NCBI RefSeq assembly: GCF_030408435.1
Contig: NZ_CP047046.1
Location: 2,152,572-2,216,571, forward strand
Direction of reading: 5' to 3'
From: Corynebacterium auriscanis
Lineage (GTDB): Bacteria > Actinomycetota > Actinomycetes > Mycobacteriales > Mycobacteriaceae
DNA length: 64,000 nt
Part shown: piece after piece, positions 29,232 through 37,917 of the stretch
How positions within the stretch are numbered: position 1 is the first letter of the stretch
How the letters are laid out: each line of letters begins with the position of its first letter
Notes under the pieces: model-generated
What the model saw: the letters and a program-made list of their open reading frames with translations, nothing else
What the model was told of the DNA's origin: nothing
The model's database searches: none
Program-made: the position numbers and the translations under genes

Positions 29232-31709
29232 CTAGGACGTTCCCAGCACAACTTCGTTGATTTCCGCAGCCACGGTCTTCGGAGCTTCCCAAATCGGGGT
29301 ATGCCCCGCGTTCGGTTCATCCACTACCCGAATGCCCGGTTGGCCGCGCCACGTGATGAATTCTGTGAAGGCCAAACGCCCATCTTGCTGACCCACAATC
29401 GCCGTCGTTGGGATGCCATGTTTTCCGTGCACTTCCCTGAGGCGATCCACCATAGGCGACTGCTTCAAATAGCGATCGATCGCCCCAGTTGCCGCCAAGA
29501 AGTCTGGGAGCGAGGTGTTGAGCAGATCGCGCACAAACTGCGGCGGAACTCCGTGATTGGGAGCAAAAGCTGTAGCTAGGTTCTTTTCAGCCATGGCGGG
29601 GGTCATCAACTTCCAGATGAGGTTGCCGATTACGGGCTTAGTTAGGACCACTTCGGCAGCCGAGCGGGCAGAAACCCGCGCGGTAGTGGTTGGGGTGGCG
29701 TTTACCAGCACGAGGTGCTCCACCAGTTCGGGCGCAATCTCCGCCACGGCCGTGGCCACCAAGCCGCCACGAGAGTGCCCAACTAGGACCGCTTTACGCC
29801 CGGCGCGCTGCACTTCCTCACGAATGGTTGGAATTACCGAGCGCGCATCGCTTTCTATCGTTCGCGGATCACCAAGTGCCAGCGCCACCGTGTTCACGCG
29901 GGGATCCAGTTGTTCCTTCAAACGGTCGAAGGCGGCAGGGCTGCCGCCAAGGCCGTGGAGCATCACCACAGGGGCAGTACTCCCGCCCGCAGCCGTTCCT
30001 GGCGCAAAACTGTTTCCGCCCCTAGCCAGTTGCATCCCGTCCAATTGCATCCCGTCCAATTGCACCCCATTTGCTACACCGGTAGCTTCCCCAGCCGCCG
30101 GGGTCACCGGGGCCGCCGGAGCCGCCGGGGCCGCCGCGCCCGGCGGCAACGCACCGTCCGCTGGGCCCGTCAACAATGGCACCACTTCGTGATCCTTCTG
30201 CGAGATTCGCCGTGTGCGCAAAATATACTCCAGGGTGGACCCCGGCCAAATGTTGCTATTGTGCCCCGTCTGGTCCAAGTACCACGAGTCACAGCCACCG
30301 GACGTCCACACCGTCCCATTGGTCAACCGGCCCACGAGGTGATCGAAGTTGCGCTGGGCGCGGGGCGTCGGTGCGATAGAGGCCTTCACCGGCACAGAGC
30401 CAGAGTTCACCGTGCGGGAAGAAGCTAGTTCCACGGCCTGGCGAATATACCTGGCCTGCGCCTCAAACATGAGGATGACCGAGGTGTGCCCCAATCCAAT
30501 GTTCGGTCCGTGCAGAAGGTAGCAATTGGGGTAGCCCGCAACGGACGTACCCAGGTAGGCGCGCGGGCTCGGACCCCACTTCTCGGCGAGGGAGAGTCCG
30601 GAGGCGTCGCGGACCTTATCCGTCAGGGGCAGGCCGTCGGTCTTGAAGCCGGTTGCGAAAATCACCACGTCAACGGGGTGTTCCTTACCGTCCTGATCGA
30701 CCACCCCGTGTGCGGTCAGGGCCTTCACCCCGCCGCAGACCACCGTCGTGTTCTCCGCATTCACCGCGGGGTAATAAGTGTTGGACAGCAATATTCGCTT
30801 ACAACCGATCCGGTAACTCGGAGTAAGCTTTCGACGTTTATCAGGATCCGTCACCTGCGATTCCAGGTGGCGCAGCGCGTGCTTTTGGGTGGGGCCCATC
30901 AGCACGGGGTGGCGGAAGCCCAACACAGTGACCTCGCGCTGTAGGTAGATCTTCCAGCGGCGCAACCGGTTCAGAATAGGCAGCTTACGCAATCGCTGCT
31001 GCTCCGCAGCGCTAATAGGCCGATCGTGGCGCGGCATCACCCAGGCCGGGGTGCGCTGGAACAGTGTGAGGCTTTCCACCTCCGGTTGGATCGCTGGGAC
31101 AATCTGGATTGCCGATGCCCCGGTCCCCACTACGGCTACTCGCTTACCGCGCAGGTCAACATCGTGATTCCATTCGGCGCTGTGGAAGTATTCGCCCTGG
31201 AATTCATCCAGCCCAGGCAACCGCGGAATCACCGGTTGCGCCAGCGCGCCCGTTGCCACCACGAGGTGATCCGCTTCTATGGATGTGGTGTGGGCCGGTG
31301 TGGTTGCTGTTACTTCTGGATTCGCTGCCTGCGCCGCCGCGGCCGCTGTTACTTCCATCCGCCAACTGGCACGCTCGGGTTGCCACTGCGCGGCGATCAC
31401 CTCCGTATTACAGCGCACGTGTGGCCGCAGCCCCTCCTTGTCCACTACACCCTGCAAGTACTCCCAAATCTGCCCCTGACGTGCGAACATATCCTCCCAT
31501 TCGGCGCTAACATTGTGGGAGAAGGAATACAGGTAGCTCTGCACATCACAGGCCGCACCTGGATAGTCGTTATCTCGCCACACTCCACCGATGTCCCCGG
31601 CCTTTTCATAGATGGTGAAATTGTGGAACCCCGCTCGTTTGAGCTCAATGGCCGTAGCCAACCCCCCGAAGCCACTGCCGATGATGGCGATGCTGGTGTT
31701 CTTATTCAT
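29232..31709 (-). CDS. Baeyer-Villiger-type flavin monooxygenase fused to an alpha/beta hydrolase
   Basis: 825 residues. Domain 1 (1 to ~510): FAD-binding IIGSGFGG at the N-terminus, the Baeyer-Villiger fingerprint FQGEYFHSAEW (about 172-182, FxGxxxHxxxW), and an NADPH-type VVGTGASAI after it. A Pro/Ala/Gly-rich linker with repeated QLDGM follows at about 515-575. Domain 2 (about 580-825): alpha/beta hydrolase with HGLGG, nucleophile GHSRGG (Ser ~645), Asp in GQQDGRL (~777) and His in NAGHTPIW (~802). The first domain would turn a ketone into an ester or lactone, and the second could hydrolyse it. Substrate unknown. Divergent from the ABC importer. Confidence 0.9.
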   Translation of the reverse strand: MNKNTSIAIIGSGFGGLATAIELKRAGFHNFTIYEKAGDIGGVWRDNDYPGAACDVQSYLYSFSHNVSAEWEDMFARQGQIWEYLQGVVDKEGLRPHVRCNTEVIAAQWQPERASWRMEVTAAAAAQAANPEVTATTPAHTTSIEADHLVVATGALAQPVIPRLPGLDEFQGEYFHSAEWNHDVDLRGKRVAVVGTGASAIQIVPAIQPEVESLTLFQRTPAWVMPRHDRPISAAEQQRLRKLPILNRLRRWKIYLQREVTVLGFRHPVLMGPTQKHALRHLESQVTDPDKRRKLTPSYRIGCKRILLSNTYYPAVNAENTTVVCGGVKALTAHGVVDQDGKEHPVDVVIFATGFKTDGLPLTDKVRDASGLSLAEKWGPSPRAYLGTSVAGYPNCYLLHGPNIGLGHTSVILMFEAQARYIRQAVELASSRTVNSGSVPVKASIAPTPRAQRNFDHLVGRLTNGTVWTSGGCDSWYLDQTGHNSNIWPGSTLEYILRTRRISQKDHEVVPLLTGPADGALPPGAAAPAAPAAPVTPAAGEATGVANGVQLDGMQLDGMQLARGGNSFAPGTAAGGSTAPVVMLHGLGGSPAAFDRLKEQLDPRVNTVALALGDPRTIESDARSVIPTIREEVQRAGRKAVLVGHSRGGLVATAVAEIAPELVEHLVLVNATPTTTARVSARSAAEVVLTKPVIGNLIWKLMTPAMAEKNLATAFAPNHGVPPQFVRDLLNTSLPDFLAATGAIDRYLKQSPMVDRLREVHGKHGIPTTAIVGQQDGRLAFTEFITWRGQPGIRVVDEPNAGHTPIWEAPKTVAAEINEVVLGTS

Positions 31710-31788
31710 GCGCTACCTCACCCTAGTTTTAAAGATAAAAATACATTTCAATTACAGGCTAGGGAGCTGGCCCGCGTTGAGAGGCAGA
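31710..31788. promoter_or_regulatory. Divergent promoter region of BVMO-hydrolase gene and ABC importer
   Basis: 79-base AT-rich gap (TTTTAAAGATAAAAATACAT). A CCCTAG/CTAGGG inverted pair flanks it about 30 bases apart. No DtxR-like box is seen, unlike the siderophore module further on. Confidence 0.4.
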
Positions 31789-32844
31789 ATGCTTAAAATA
31801 CTTTTCATGCGCGCTCAGCCCACCACCCCACGTCGCGATGGTTCCACACGTCGCAGGTCGGCTGTACTGCTTATTCTCCTTCTGGTCATCGCGCTACTCA
31901 GTGCTGCTTCACTGGCTTTTGGCACGAGGGCGGTGCCTCTTTCTACTCTTCCCGACGCCCTCCTGCACCCCTCCCCCGATAATCCCTGGGACCAGCGCAT
32001 CATTTCTGAGTTGCGCTTACCCCGAACGGTGCTCGCTCTCGTCGTGGGGGCAGCCTTGGGAGTGGCGGGCGCGTTGGTGCAGGGCCATACCCGCAACCCG
32101 CTCGCCGATCCCGGATTGCTGGGTGTCAATGCCGGCGCTGCTTTAGCGGTTGTCATTGGGTTCACATGGCTGGGTGCCACGACGGTGCTGGCTACGAGCG
32201 TCCTAGCCCTCATCGGCGCGTTGGTGGCGACCGTGCTCGTTTTCGCAGTGGCCCAGGTAGTGGGCAATCGCTCCGATCCGCTGACGTTGGTGCTGACCGG
32301 GGCTGCCTTGACCGCGGTGGTGAGTTCCGCCACCACCGCCATCGTGTTTTCCAGCAGCAACAACCTGGATCGCATGCGTATGTGGACGGTGGGGTCCCTG
32401 ATTGGCCGCGATGGGTCTTTCGTCTCAGCTATCACTCCGGCGCTGCTGGTCGTGATCCTGTTAGCGCTATGTAGCGCGCCGCAGTTGAATTCCCTAGCGC
32501 TGGGGGAAGACGTGGCGGAGAGTCTTGGTATCAGCGTGACCTTTGCTCGTGCGTCGGGCATTGGGCTCATCGCGATTCTGGCGGGTATCTCCACCGCCGC
32601 AGCCGGGCCCATCGGGTTTGTAGGGTTGTTGGTTCCACCCGTGATGCGCAGCACGATCGGGCCGGATTACCGCTGGCTTTTACCATCATCTGCTCTGGCC
32701 GGGGCCATATTGTTACTGGCGTCGGACATCGTGGGGCGCCTTATTGCCCACCCGGGCGAGATTCAGGTGGGAATCGTTTTGGCTTTCGTGGGCGCGCCCG
32801 TTTTCATCGCCATGATGGCCAGAAGGCGACTGGTGCGCCCGTGA
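31789..32844 (+). CDS. Siderophore-type ABC transporter permease (FecCD/BtuC family)
   Basis: About 351 residues, nine to ten membrane helices. Family blocks: LRLPRTVLALVVGAALGVAG, RNPLADPGLLGVNAGA, AGPIGFVGLLVP. ATG 31789 has GAGAGG upstream; ATG 31807 is an alternative. Ten helices of this type form half of the import channel. The second permease starts within its stop codon (GTGA overlap at 32841). Confidence 0.93.
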   Translation: MLKILFMRAQPTTPRRDGSTRRRSAVLLILLLVIALLSAASLAFGTRAVPLSTLPDALLHPSPDNPWDQRIISELRLPRTVLALVVGAALGVAGALVQGHTRNPLADPGLLGVNAGAALAVVIGFTWLGATTVLATSVLALIGALVATVLVFAVAQVVGNRSDPLTLVLTGAALTAVVSSATTAIVFSSSNNLDRMRMWTVGSLIGRDGSFVSAITPALLVVILLALCSAPQLNSLALGEDVAESLGISVTFARASGIGLIAILAGISTAAAGPIGFVGLLVPPVMRSTIGPDYRWLLPSSALAGAILLLASDIVGRLIAHPGEIQVGIVLAFVGAPVFIAMMARRRLVRP

Positions 32845-33941
32845 GTTCATCCCGCAGCAGTTCCTTGCACGACCAATCGCCGGCATTGGGGTCACAACCC
32901 CGATTCGCTGCTATCCAACGGCGGGGGCTACTGCGCTCGCGGCTGCTGCCGCAGACGCTCGGAATCCTCGTTTTCATTCTGCTGGCGTTGAGCGTAGCAA
33001 TCGGTGAATACACCCTCAGCCTTCCGCGCGTGTGCGCGATTCTCCTAGGCGATCGCTCCTCCCGCTTCGAGGCCACCGTGGTATTGAGCTGGCGCATGCC
33101 CCGCGCGATCACCGGCCTGGCCGTGGGTGCCACCCTGGGATTATCGGGCGCGATCACGCAATCCCTCACCAGAAACGGCCTGGCCAGCCCAGATATTTTA
33201 GGCGTGACCGCCGGGGCTTCAGCCGCCGCGGTCACCGTCATCATCGTGGGTCCCACTACGGGCGTGCTGGGGTGGCTCTCGGGTGCGGGAATCCCCGTCG
33301 TAGCATTCTGCGGCGCCACCGCGTCCGCAGCTGTCGTATGGTTCTTGTCATTTCGAGGTGGGCGCCCCGACCCCGCCCGGTTGGTCGTCATCGGCATTTT
33401 GCTCACGGCGATGCTGGGCGCGTACATCAATTTCCTCATGGTGCGCGCCAAACTGTTGGATGCCGCCGCCGCGCAATTCTGGCTGACCGGATCCCTGACG
33501 AACTCCACGTGGGCCCGCGCATGGCCCGCTGTCATCGTGGCCTTCGTCGCCATCCCGGTCGCATGGTGGTTGGCGTTCCAGTTTCGTGCATTGTTATTGG
33601 GCACCGAGCTAGCCCAGAGCCTGGGCCAACGGGCGCGCGTCACCCAGTTGGTCGCTTTGGGCGTCGCTATAATCCTTGCAGCCGTAGCCGTTGCGGCGGC
33701 GGGGCCGATAGGGTTCGTGGCGTTCGCAGCTCCTCATGTGGCGCGATTGTTGGCGGGCACGCCCGCCCCGCCACTGGTCACGAGCATGCTGACTGGCGCC
33801 GTATTGTTACTCGCGGCGGACCTTTTCGTGCGCACAGTCACGCCCACCGACATTCCCGTTGGTCTCATCACCAGTTCCGGCGGGGGTCTATTCCTCATGT
33901 TCCTGCTCATACAACGGCGGCGAAAGGAGGTCTTGGCATGA
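32841..33941 (+). CDS. Siderophore-type ABC transporter permease (FecCD/BtuC family), second subunit
   Basis: 366 residues. LSWRMPRAITGLAVGATLGL, RNGLASPDILGVTAGASAAA and AAGPIGFVAFAAPHVARLL are the family blocks. GTG start overlaps the preceding stop; its own stop overlaps the ATG of the first mini-ORF (ATGA). Forms the heterodimeric channel with the 31789 gene. Confidence 0.93.
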   Translation: MSSSRSSSLHDQSPALGSQPRFAAIQRRGLLRSRLLPQTLGILVFILLALSVAIGEYTLSLPRVCAILLGDRSSRFEATVVLSWRMPRAITGLAVGATLGLSGAITQSLTRNGLASPDILGVTAGASAAAVTVIIVGPTTGVLGWLSGAGIPVVAFCGATASAAVVWFLSFRGGRPDPARLVVIGILLTAMLGAYINFLMVRAKLLDAAAAQFWLTGSLTNSTWARAWPAVIVAFVAIPVAWWLAFQFRALLLGTELAQSLGQRARVTQLVALGVAIILAAVAVAAAGPIGFVAFAAPHVARLLAGTPAPPLVTSMLTGAVLLLAADLFVRTVTPTDIPVGLITSSGGGLFLMFLLIQRRRKEVLA

Positions 33942-34015
33942 GCGCCCTATCCGTGGCGATGCTGGCCCCTTCACGCACGTACTCGGTTACATGTAGGGAA
34001 GTGAGTGTGCTGTGA
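33938..34015 (+). CDS. 25-residue mini-ORF, first copy of a tandem duplication
   Basis: Encodes MSALSVAMLAPSRTYSVTCR then EVSVL. Preceded by the strong site AAAGGAGG, better than those of its neighbours. ATG overlaps the permease stop, and its own TGA overlaps a GTG (GTGA), so a ribosome could pass into the next mini-ORF. The peptide's end (TYSVTCREVSVL) resembles the first strand of an ABC ATPase, suggesting it is an ATPase start cut off by the duplication. A translated peptide is not proven. Confidence 0.5.
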   Translation: MSALSVAMLAPSRTYSVTCREVSVL

Positions 34016-34089
34016 CATCTTTACCCGTGGCGATGCTGGCCCCTTCACGCACGTACTCGGTTACATGTAGTGAAGTGAGTGTGCTGTGA
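33951..34089. repeat. 65-bp direct repeat with 74-bp period
   Basis: Copies at 33951-34015 and 34025-34089 with one visible mismatch (GTAGGGAAG versus GTAGTGAAG). The period of 74 is not a multiple of three, yet the coupled stop/start arrangement keeps each copy readable. Confidence 0.92.
34012..34089 (+). CDS. 25-residue mini-ORF, second copy
   Basis: Encodes MTSLPVAMLAPSRTYSVTCS then EVSVL from GTG 34012. Differs from copy one mainly in the first five residues. Its TGA again overlaps a GTG, which is the start of the ATPase at 34086. It has no separate good ribosome-binding site, so it would depend on coupling. Confidence 0.45.
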   Translation: MTSLPVAMLAPSRTYSVTCSEVSVL

Positions 34090-34964
34090 ATGTTACTTCT
34101 GGGCCGACGCCCCCTCTATCCACCCACGAACTCTCCGTAGGCTATGGCCATGCCGGGTTGGTGTTGCAAGACATCAACGTGCAGATTCCAGCCGGGAAAA
34201 CCACGGCCATCGTCGGGGCAAACGGCTGCGGAAAGTCCACGCTGTTGAAGACCCTCGCGGGGTTGATCAAACCTACAGGTGGCTGCGTACAGCTGAGTGG
34301 GACATCGATCTCACGGTACTCACGCCGGCAGGTCGCCCAAACATTGGCCTACCTGCCGCAATCTGCTGTCGTCCCTGATGGGGTAACGGTACGAGACCTT
34401 GTGGCCAGGGGTCGGCACCCCCACCAGTCGTGGCTGCGTCAGTGGTCTCCGACTGACGACGCAGTGGTAGAGCGCGCCATGCAACACGCGGGATGCGCGA
34501 GCTTGGCGGACCGGTTGGTGGCGAAGCTTTCCGGTGGTCAGCGACAACGCGCGTGGCTGGGGTTCGTCCTCGCACAGGGTGCGCAGACTTTGCTGTTGGA
34601 CGAACCGACAACATTTTTGGACCTTCCCGCCGCGCTTGAGGTGCTAAGGACGGTGAAGATGCTGACGGGCGCAGGGCAGGGTACTTTTCCTGATAGTCCG
34701 GTCCTCGGTGGCGATCCCACGGAGGCGTCCGCTACGGCCCGGACCGTTGTCATGGTGCTGCACGATATCAACCTAGCGGCGCGGTTTGCTGACCACATGA
34801 TCTGCCTTGGCAGCCACGTGCATTCCCCAGCTTCCCGCATCATCGCTGAAGGGGCGCCTGCACAGATCATCACCCCGGAGCTGTTGAATGATGTCTTTGG
34901 GCTGCGGGCCCGCGTGATTCCCGATCCTGTTACCGGTGGCCCACTGGTCGTTCCGGAGGAATAG
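34086..34964 (+). CDS. Siderophore-type ABC transporter ATPase (FecE/FhuC family)
   Basis: 292 residues from GTG 34086. Walker A GANGCGKST, signature LSGGQRQRA, Walker B TLLLDEPTT, H-loop VLHDINLA. An extra ~25-residue Gly/Ser/Thr loop lies between the D-loop helix and the H-loop strand (GQGTFPDSPVLGGD). Energises the two upstream permeases. No binding protein is encoded in this module, so one must be shared or distant. Start depends on coupling to the mini-ORF before it. Confidence 0.93.
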   Translation: MNVTSGPTPPLSTHELSVGYGHAGLVLQDINVQIPAGKTTAIVGANGCGKSTLLKTLAGLIKPTGGCVQLSGTSISRYSRRQVAQTLAYLPQSAVVPDGVTVRDLVARGRHPHQSWLRQWSPTDDAVVERAMQHAGCASLADRLVAKLSGGQRQRAWLGFVLAQGAQTLLLDEPTTFLDLPAALEVLRTVKMLTGAGQGTFPDSPVLGGDPTEASATARTVVMVLHDINLAARFADHMICLGSHVHSPASRIIAEGAPAQIITPELLNDVFGLRARVIPDPVTGGPLVVPEE

Positions 34965-35026
34965 GCAAATCTCCGCCTACGCCGCTCCTGCGCCGGCTCC
35001 CCTTCGCCGCACCTGGATACAGAAAT

Positions 35027-35068
35027 ACCCGCCACCTACCGACATGTTGTCGGCGGACGGCGGGTTTT
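35027..35068 (+). terminator. Terminator of the ABC importer operon
   Basis: ACCCGCC (35027) pairs with GGCGGGT (to 35065), with an inner CCGACA/TGTCGG stem, then TTTTCA on the plus strand. May also stop rplE transcripts coming from the other side. Confidence 0.85.
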
Positions 35069-35113
35069 CAATCCGGCGGGTTTACACCGGAGCCCAAAAG
35101 CTTCCGTGACTAA

Positions 35114-35683
35114 TTAGTCGTTGGAGCCCTGGGTCTTGAATGGGAAGCCCAGCTCACGCAGCAGTGCGCGGCCTTCGTCGTCGTTCGAAGCGGTCGTAAC
35201 AACCGTGATGTTCATACCACGTGGACGATCGATCTTATCCACGTCGATTTCGTAGAACATGGTCTGCTCAGACAGACCGAAGGTGTAGTTACCGTGGCCG
35301 TCGAACTGGCGATCGGACAGACCGCGGAAGTCGCGAATACGTGGCAGAGCAACGGTCAGCAGGCGATCCAAGAATTCCCACATACGGTCGCCACGCAGGG
35401 TAACGCGTGCACCGATTGGCATGCCTTCACGCAGCTTGAAGTTAGCGATGGCCTTCTTCGCGGTACGGATCTGTGGCTTCTGACCGGTGATGAGGGTCAG
35501 GTCATTGATGGCACCGTTGATCAGCTTGGAATCACGAGCAGCGTCGCCGACACCCATGTTGACCACAATCTTGGTCACACCGGGGATCTGCATAACGTTG
35601 TCGTAGTTGAACTCGGTGTTCAGCTTCTCGCGAATGTCCTCACGGTAGCGAGTCTTCAGGCGTGGGGTGTAGTTTTCGCTCAT
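35114..35683 (-). CDS. rplE: 50S ribosomal protein L5
   Basis: 189 residues; 5S rRNA binder in the central protuberance. [19 protein letters not shown] and [19 protein letters not shown]. Two bases after rplX. No rpsN or rpsH follows; transcription should end at the hairpin near 35030-35065. Confidence 0.97.
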   Translation of the reverse strand: MSENYTPRLKTRYREDIREKLNTEFNYDNVMQIPGVTKIVVNMGVGDAARDSKLINGAINDLTLITGQKPQIRTAKKAIANFKLREGMPIGARVTLRGDRMWEFLDRLLTVALPRIRDFRGLSDRQFDGHGNYTFGLSEQTMFYEIDVDKIDRPRGMNITVVTTASNDDEGRALLRELGFPFKTQGSND

Positions 35684-35685
35684 CG

Positions 35686-36000
35686 TTAGATGTCCTTCCC
35701 GTTGCGCTTGGAGACGCGGATCTTCTTGCCGTTTTCGTCGAAACGGTAGCCGATACGGGTCGGATTACCATCGGAATCCACAACCATCACGTTGGATACG
35801 TGGATTGGGGCTTCCTGGGTGACAATGCCGCCGGATTCTGCGCCGCGCTCTGGAGCAGAGTTTGCAACGTGCTTCTTAATGGGATTTACGCCCTCAACGA
35901 GGACCTTGTCCTGCTTCGGGAAAGCCTGGATGACCTTGCCCGTAGCGCCCTTGTCTGGGCCCGAGATAACCAGTACGGTATCGCCCTTACGGATCTTCAT
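35686..36000 (-). CDS. rplX: 50S ribosomal protein L24
   Basis: 104 residues with an N-terminal KOW motif ([18 protein letters not shown]). Assembly initiator of the large subunit. Start codon directly abuts the rplN stop. Confidence 0.97.
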   Translation of the reverse strand: MKIRKGDTVLVISGPDKGATGKVIQAFPKQDKVLVEGVNPIKKHVANSAPERGAESGGIVTQEAPIHVSNVMVVDSDGNPTRIGYRFDENGKKIRVSKRNGKDI

Positions 36001-36372
36001 TTAGAGCACCTCCGGAGCGAGAGAAATGATCTTCATGAACTTCTTGTCACGAAGTTCACGAGCCACTGGGCCGAAGATACGGGTACCACGTGGATCGTTG
36101 TCGTTTGCCTTGATGATGACAGCTGCGTTCTCGTCGAATGCAATGTAGGAACCATCTGGACGACGAGTTTCCTTCTTGGCGCGAACGATGACGGCCTTGA
36201 CGATGTCGCCCGACTTTACGGTGCCACCTGGGGTAGCTTCCTTTACCGTGGCAACAACGATGTCACCGATACCAGCGGAGCGCCGAACAGAGCCTCCGAG
36301 CACGCGGATGACCAGGATTTCCCGGGCACCGGTGTTATCGGCAACTCGCAGGCGCGATTCTTGCTGAATCAC
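36001..36372 (-). CDS. rplN: 50S ribosomal protein L14
   Basis: 123 residues. [20 protein letters not shown] and [17 protein letters not shown] are family blocks. First gene of this spc-operon fragment; the next ribosomal gene upstream (rpsQ) is 13 kb away, so the promoter must lie in 36373 onward. Confidence 0.97.
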   Translation of the reverse strand: MIQQESRLRVADNTGAREILVIRVLGGSVRRSAGIGDIVVATVKEATPGGTVKSGDIVKAVIVRAKKETRRPDGSYIAFDENAAVIIKANDNDPRGTRIFGPVARELRDKKFMKIISLAPEVL

Positions 36373-37037
36373 TATGAGTCTCCTTGTTTGACCTAGTTAA
36401 GTTTCACGTGCGTGGGATTACCGACCCTCGCGCACACGGTCCGTTGACCTGCAATTCCATCTACCCAGCGCACCTCAGTAAGAACACGTAAGCTGAAGCA
36501 GACGGTGGGAGCGCTCATTGAATTAACGGCGGTTCCACGCAGGCAACTTGGTAATTATTCCATGCCCTGGGGTGGCCTTCCAAATCCGGCATTCACCACC
36601 ACATGGCCACACCGCAGCAGGACAACACAGCGGCAGGACAACACACCAGCTTGGCGACAACGCAGTGACTCGGCGACAACGCGGTGGCTTGACGACACAG
36701 AGAAAGACACTCTCCAGCTGATGCAGCTGCGAGGCGCGCGGCACAACACCGGAGCGGTCGAGCCGCACGATCTGCTAGCGGGCCACCTTCTCGGATTCGC
36801 AATTCCGATGAATATATATATGACTTATGTCACACTTTTGCCAGATTGTCTTACAATTTGCTTTTTTACCCGCTAGATTAAAACACGTCCGAGGCACTAC
36901 CCCGCTTCGAACAACATGAAGCACATAGTGCTGGCATAGCCACTCTCTCGCGAACCCAATGATTAGGCTACGCCAGCATTCACATCAAGATCGATCTTCA
37001 TCGCTTCGATGTCGACACCCCTCCCGAAAGGATCACC
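36373..37037. other. rplN leader and region before the first FGWDE protein
   Basis: No credible gene; an open frame at 36505-36876 is low-complexity. A block near 36650-36700 repeats GGCGACAACGC. An AT-rich stretch (36810-36875) with TCTTACAATTTGC probably holds the promoter of the 37038 gene. Confidence 0.5.
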
Positions 37038-37397
37038 ATGGCTACTAAGAAGAACCTGGTTGCAGTTGCTGCAGCCACCGCTCTGGCACTGACCGCTACC
37101 CCTACCGCTTTCGCAGCAGACGCTGCTGAGGCCCCAGCTACCACCTCTTCTTCCGCTTCCTCCTCTTCCCAGGATGACGCAGCTACCACCGAAGAGGGCG
37201 CAACCGGCTCCTCCAACACCGAGGCACCTGCAGGTTCCTCCGAAGAGCAGAAGGCTGAGCTGAAGGGCTCCTCCGACAAGTTCTTCGGCTGGGACGAGAA
37301 CACCAGTGGCCTGGATAAGTTCAAGACCATCTTCAACACGATCGTGAGCATCGTCAAGACCATCTTGGGCATCCCTTCCCTGGGTTCCTCCAACTAA
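37038..37397 (+). CDS. Small secreted FGWDE-motif protein, unknown function
   Basis: 119 residues. Sec signal peptide with cleavage expected after AFA (~26). Then a Ser/Ala/Thr/Glu-rich segment (about 27-80), then FFGWDENTSG and a hydrophobic amphipathic end IFNTIVSIVKTILGIPSLG. No cysteines. Shares the architecture and the FGWDE motif with the 37918 gene. ATG preceded by AAAGGATCACC. Followed by two hairpins with T-runs. It could be an envelope, pore-forming or secreted peptide-like protein; no function can be assigned. Confidence 0.85.
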   Translation: MATKKNLVAVAAATALALTATPTAFAADAAEAPATTSSSASSSSQDDAATTEEGATGSSNTEAPAGSSEEQKAELKGSSDKFFGWDENTSGLDKFKTIFNTIVSIVKTILGIPSLGSSN

Positions 37398-37448
37398 TTT
37401 AAGGTTATTAGCTCACGCTGAGGAGCTAACTACTTTTGTTGAACACCA

Positions 37449-37488
37449 AACCGCCGTCGCAGGTTCGCAGCCCGCGCCGGCGGTTTTG
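37449..37488 (+). terminator. Terminator after the first FGWDE gene
   Basis: AACCGCCG (37449-37456) pairs with CGGCGGTT (37478-37485), then TTGCTTTCTT. A weaker hairpin TTAGCTC/GAGCTAA stands before it at 37410-37429. Confidence 0.75.
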
Positions 37489-37523
37489 CTTTCTTCCCAT
37501 ACGCCAGCACCACACCCACTCCC

Positions 37524-37541
37524 CCTTTTTTTCTCGACGCC
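37524..37541 (+). repeat. Copy of recurrent element
   Basis: CTTTTTTTCTCGACGCC in the same orientation as the other copies, about 130 bases after the first FGWDE gene. Confidence 0.5.
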
Positions 37542-37917
37542 ACCCCGCACCCCACCCCACAACGCTCCGATGGGGCGCTCAAGATCCCCGAGAACGCAAT
37601 CGGAGTATGAATCCCCTCCAGTAGGTCGGGAACGTTATTGACGGTTCCCCCAACCTACCCCACCACCGAATGGCACGCGGTAGCTCAACGGCAGACGCTG
37701 AAGACTTCGGTCAACGACCGGATTTTTAGTGTCCTATCATTATCTCGCCCCGATTACTCCTACTTAGTTTTTAGTGAATGTTAATTGAATTAGAAGCATG
37801 ATCTTCGTCACTGGGGGTGTGATCTGTTGATAATCGTGCTAGATTATCTTTCGTACCTAGGCCGTGGATGACTAAACGCCACGTGCCACCACGTTTCATT
37901 CACTTCAGAGGATTAAT

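Larger units (their letters stand above)
37398..37917. other. Intergenic region between the two FGWDE genes
   Basis: Terminator hairpins at 37410-37429 and 37449-37488. A recurrent-element copy lies at 37524. An imperfect hairpin GTAGGT..GGAACGT / ACGGTTCC..ACCTAC spans about 37620-37657, and a tRNA-D-arm-like string lies at 37681-37700. The AT-rich part near 37815-37860 (TTGATAATCGTGCTAGATTA) likely holds the promoter of the 37918 gene. Confidence 0.5.

Noticed and set aside
31710..31788. DtxR box before the first ABC importer
   Set aside because: No TTAGG-type dyad is present; the CCCTAG/CTAGGG pair is too far apart and unlike the consensus.
35069..35113. rpsN (S14) between rplE and rpsH
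   Set aside because: No room and no zinc-finger or S14 pattern; S14 must be encoded elsewhere.
36505..36876. 123-codon open frame on the plus strand
   Set aside because: Low-complexity translation from a repeat-rich leader, no ribosome site, no domain signal.
37674..37745. Functional tRNA gene
   Set aside because: Only a D-arm-like string is present; acceptor, anticodon and T arms cannot be formed.
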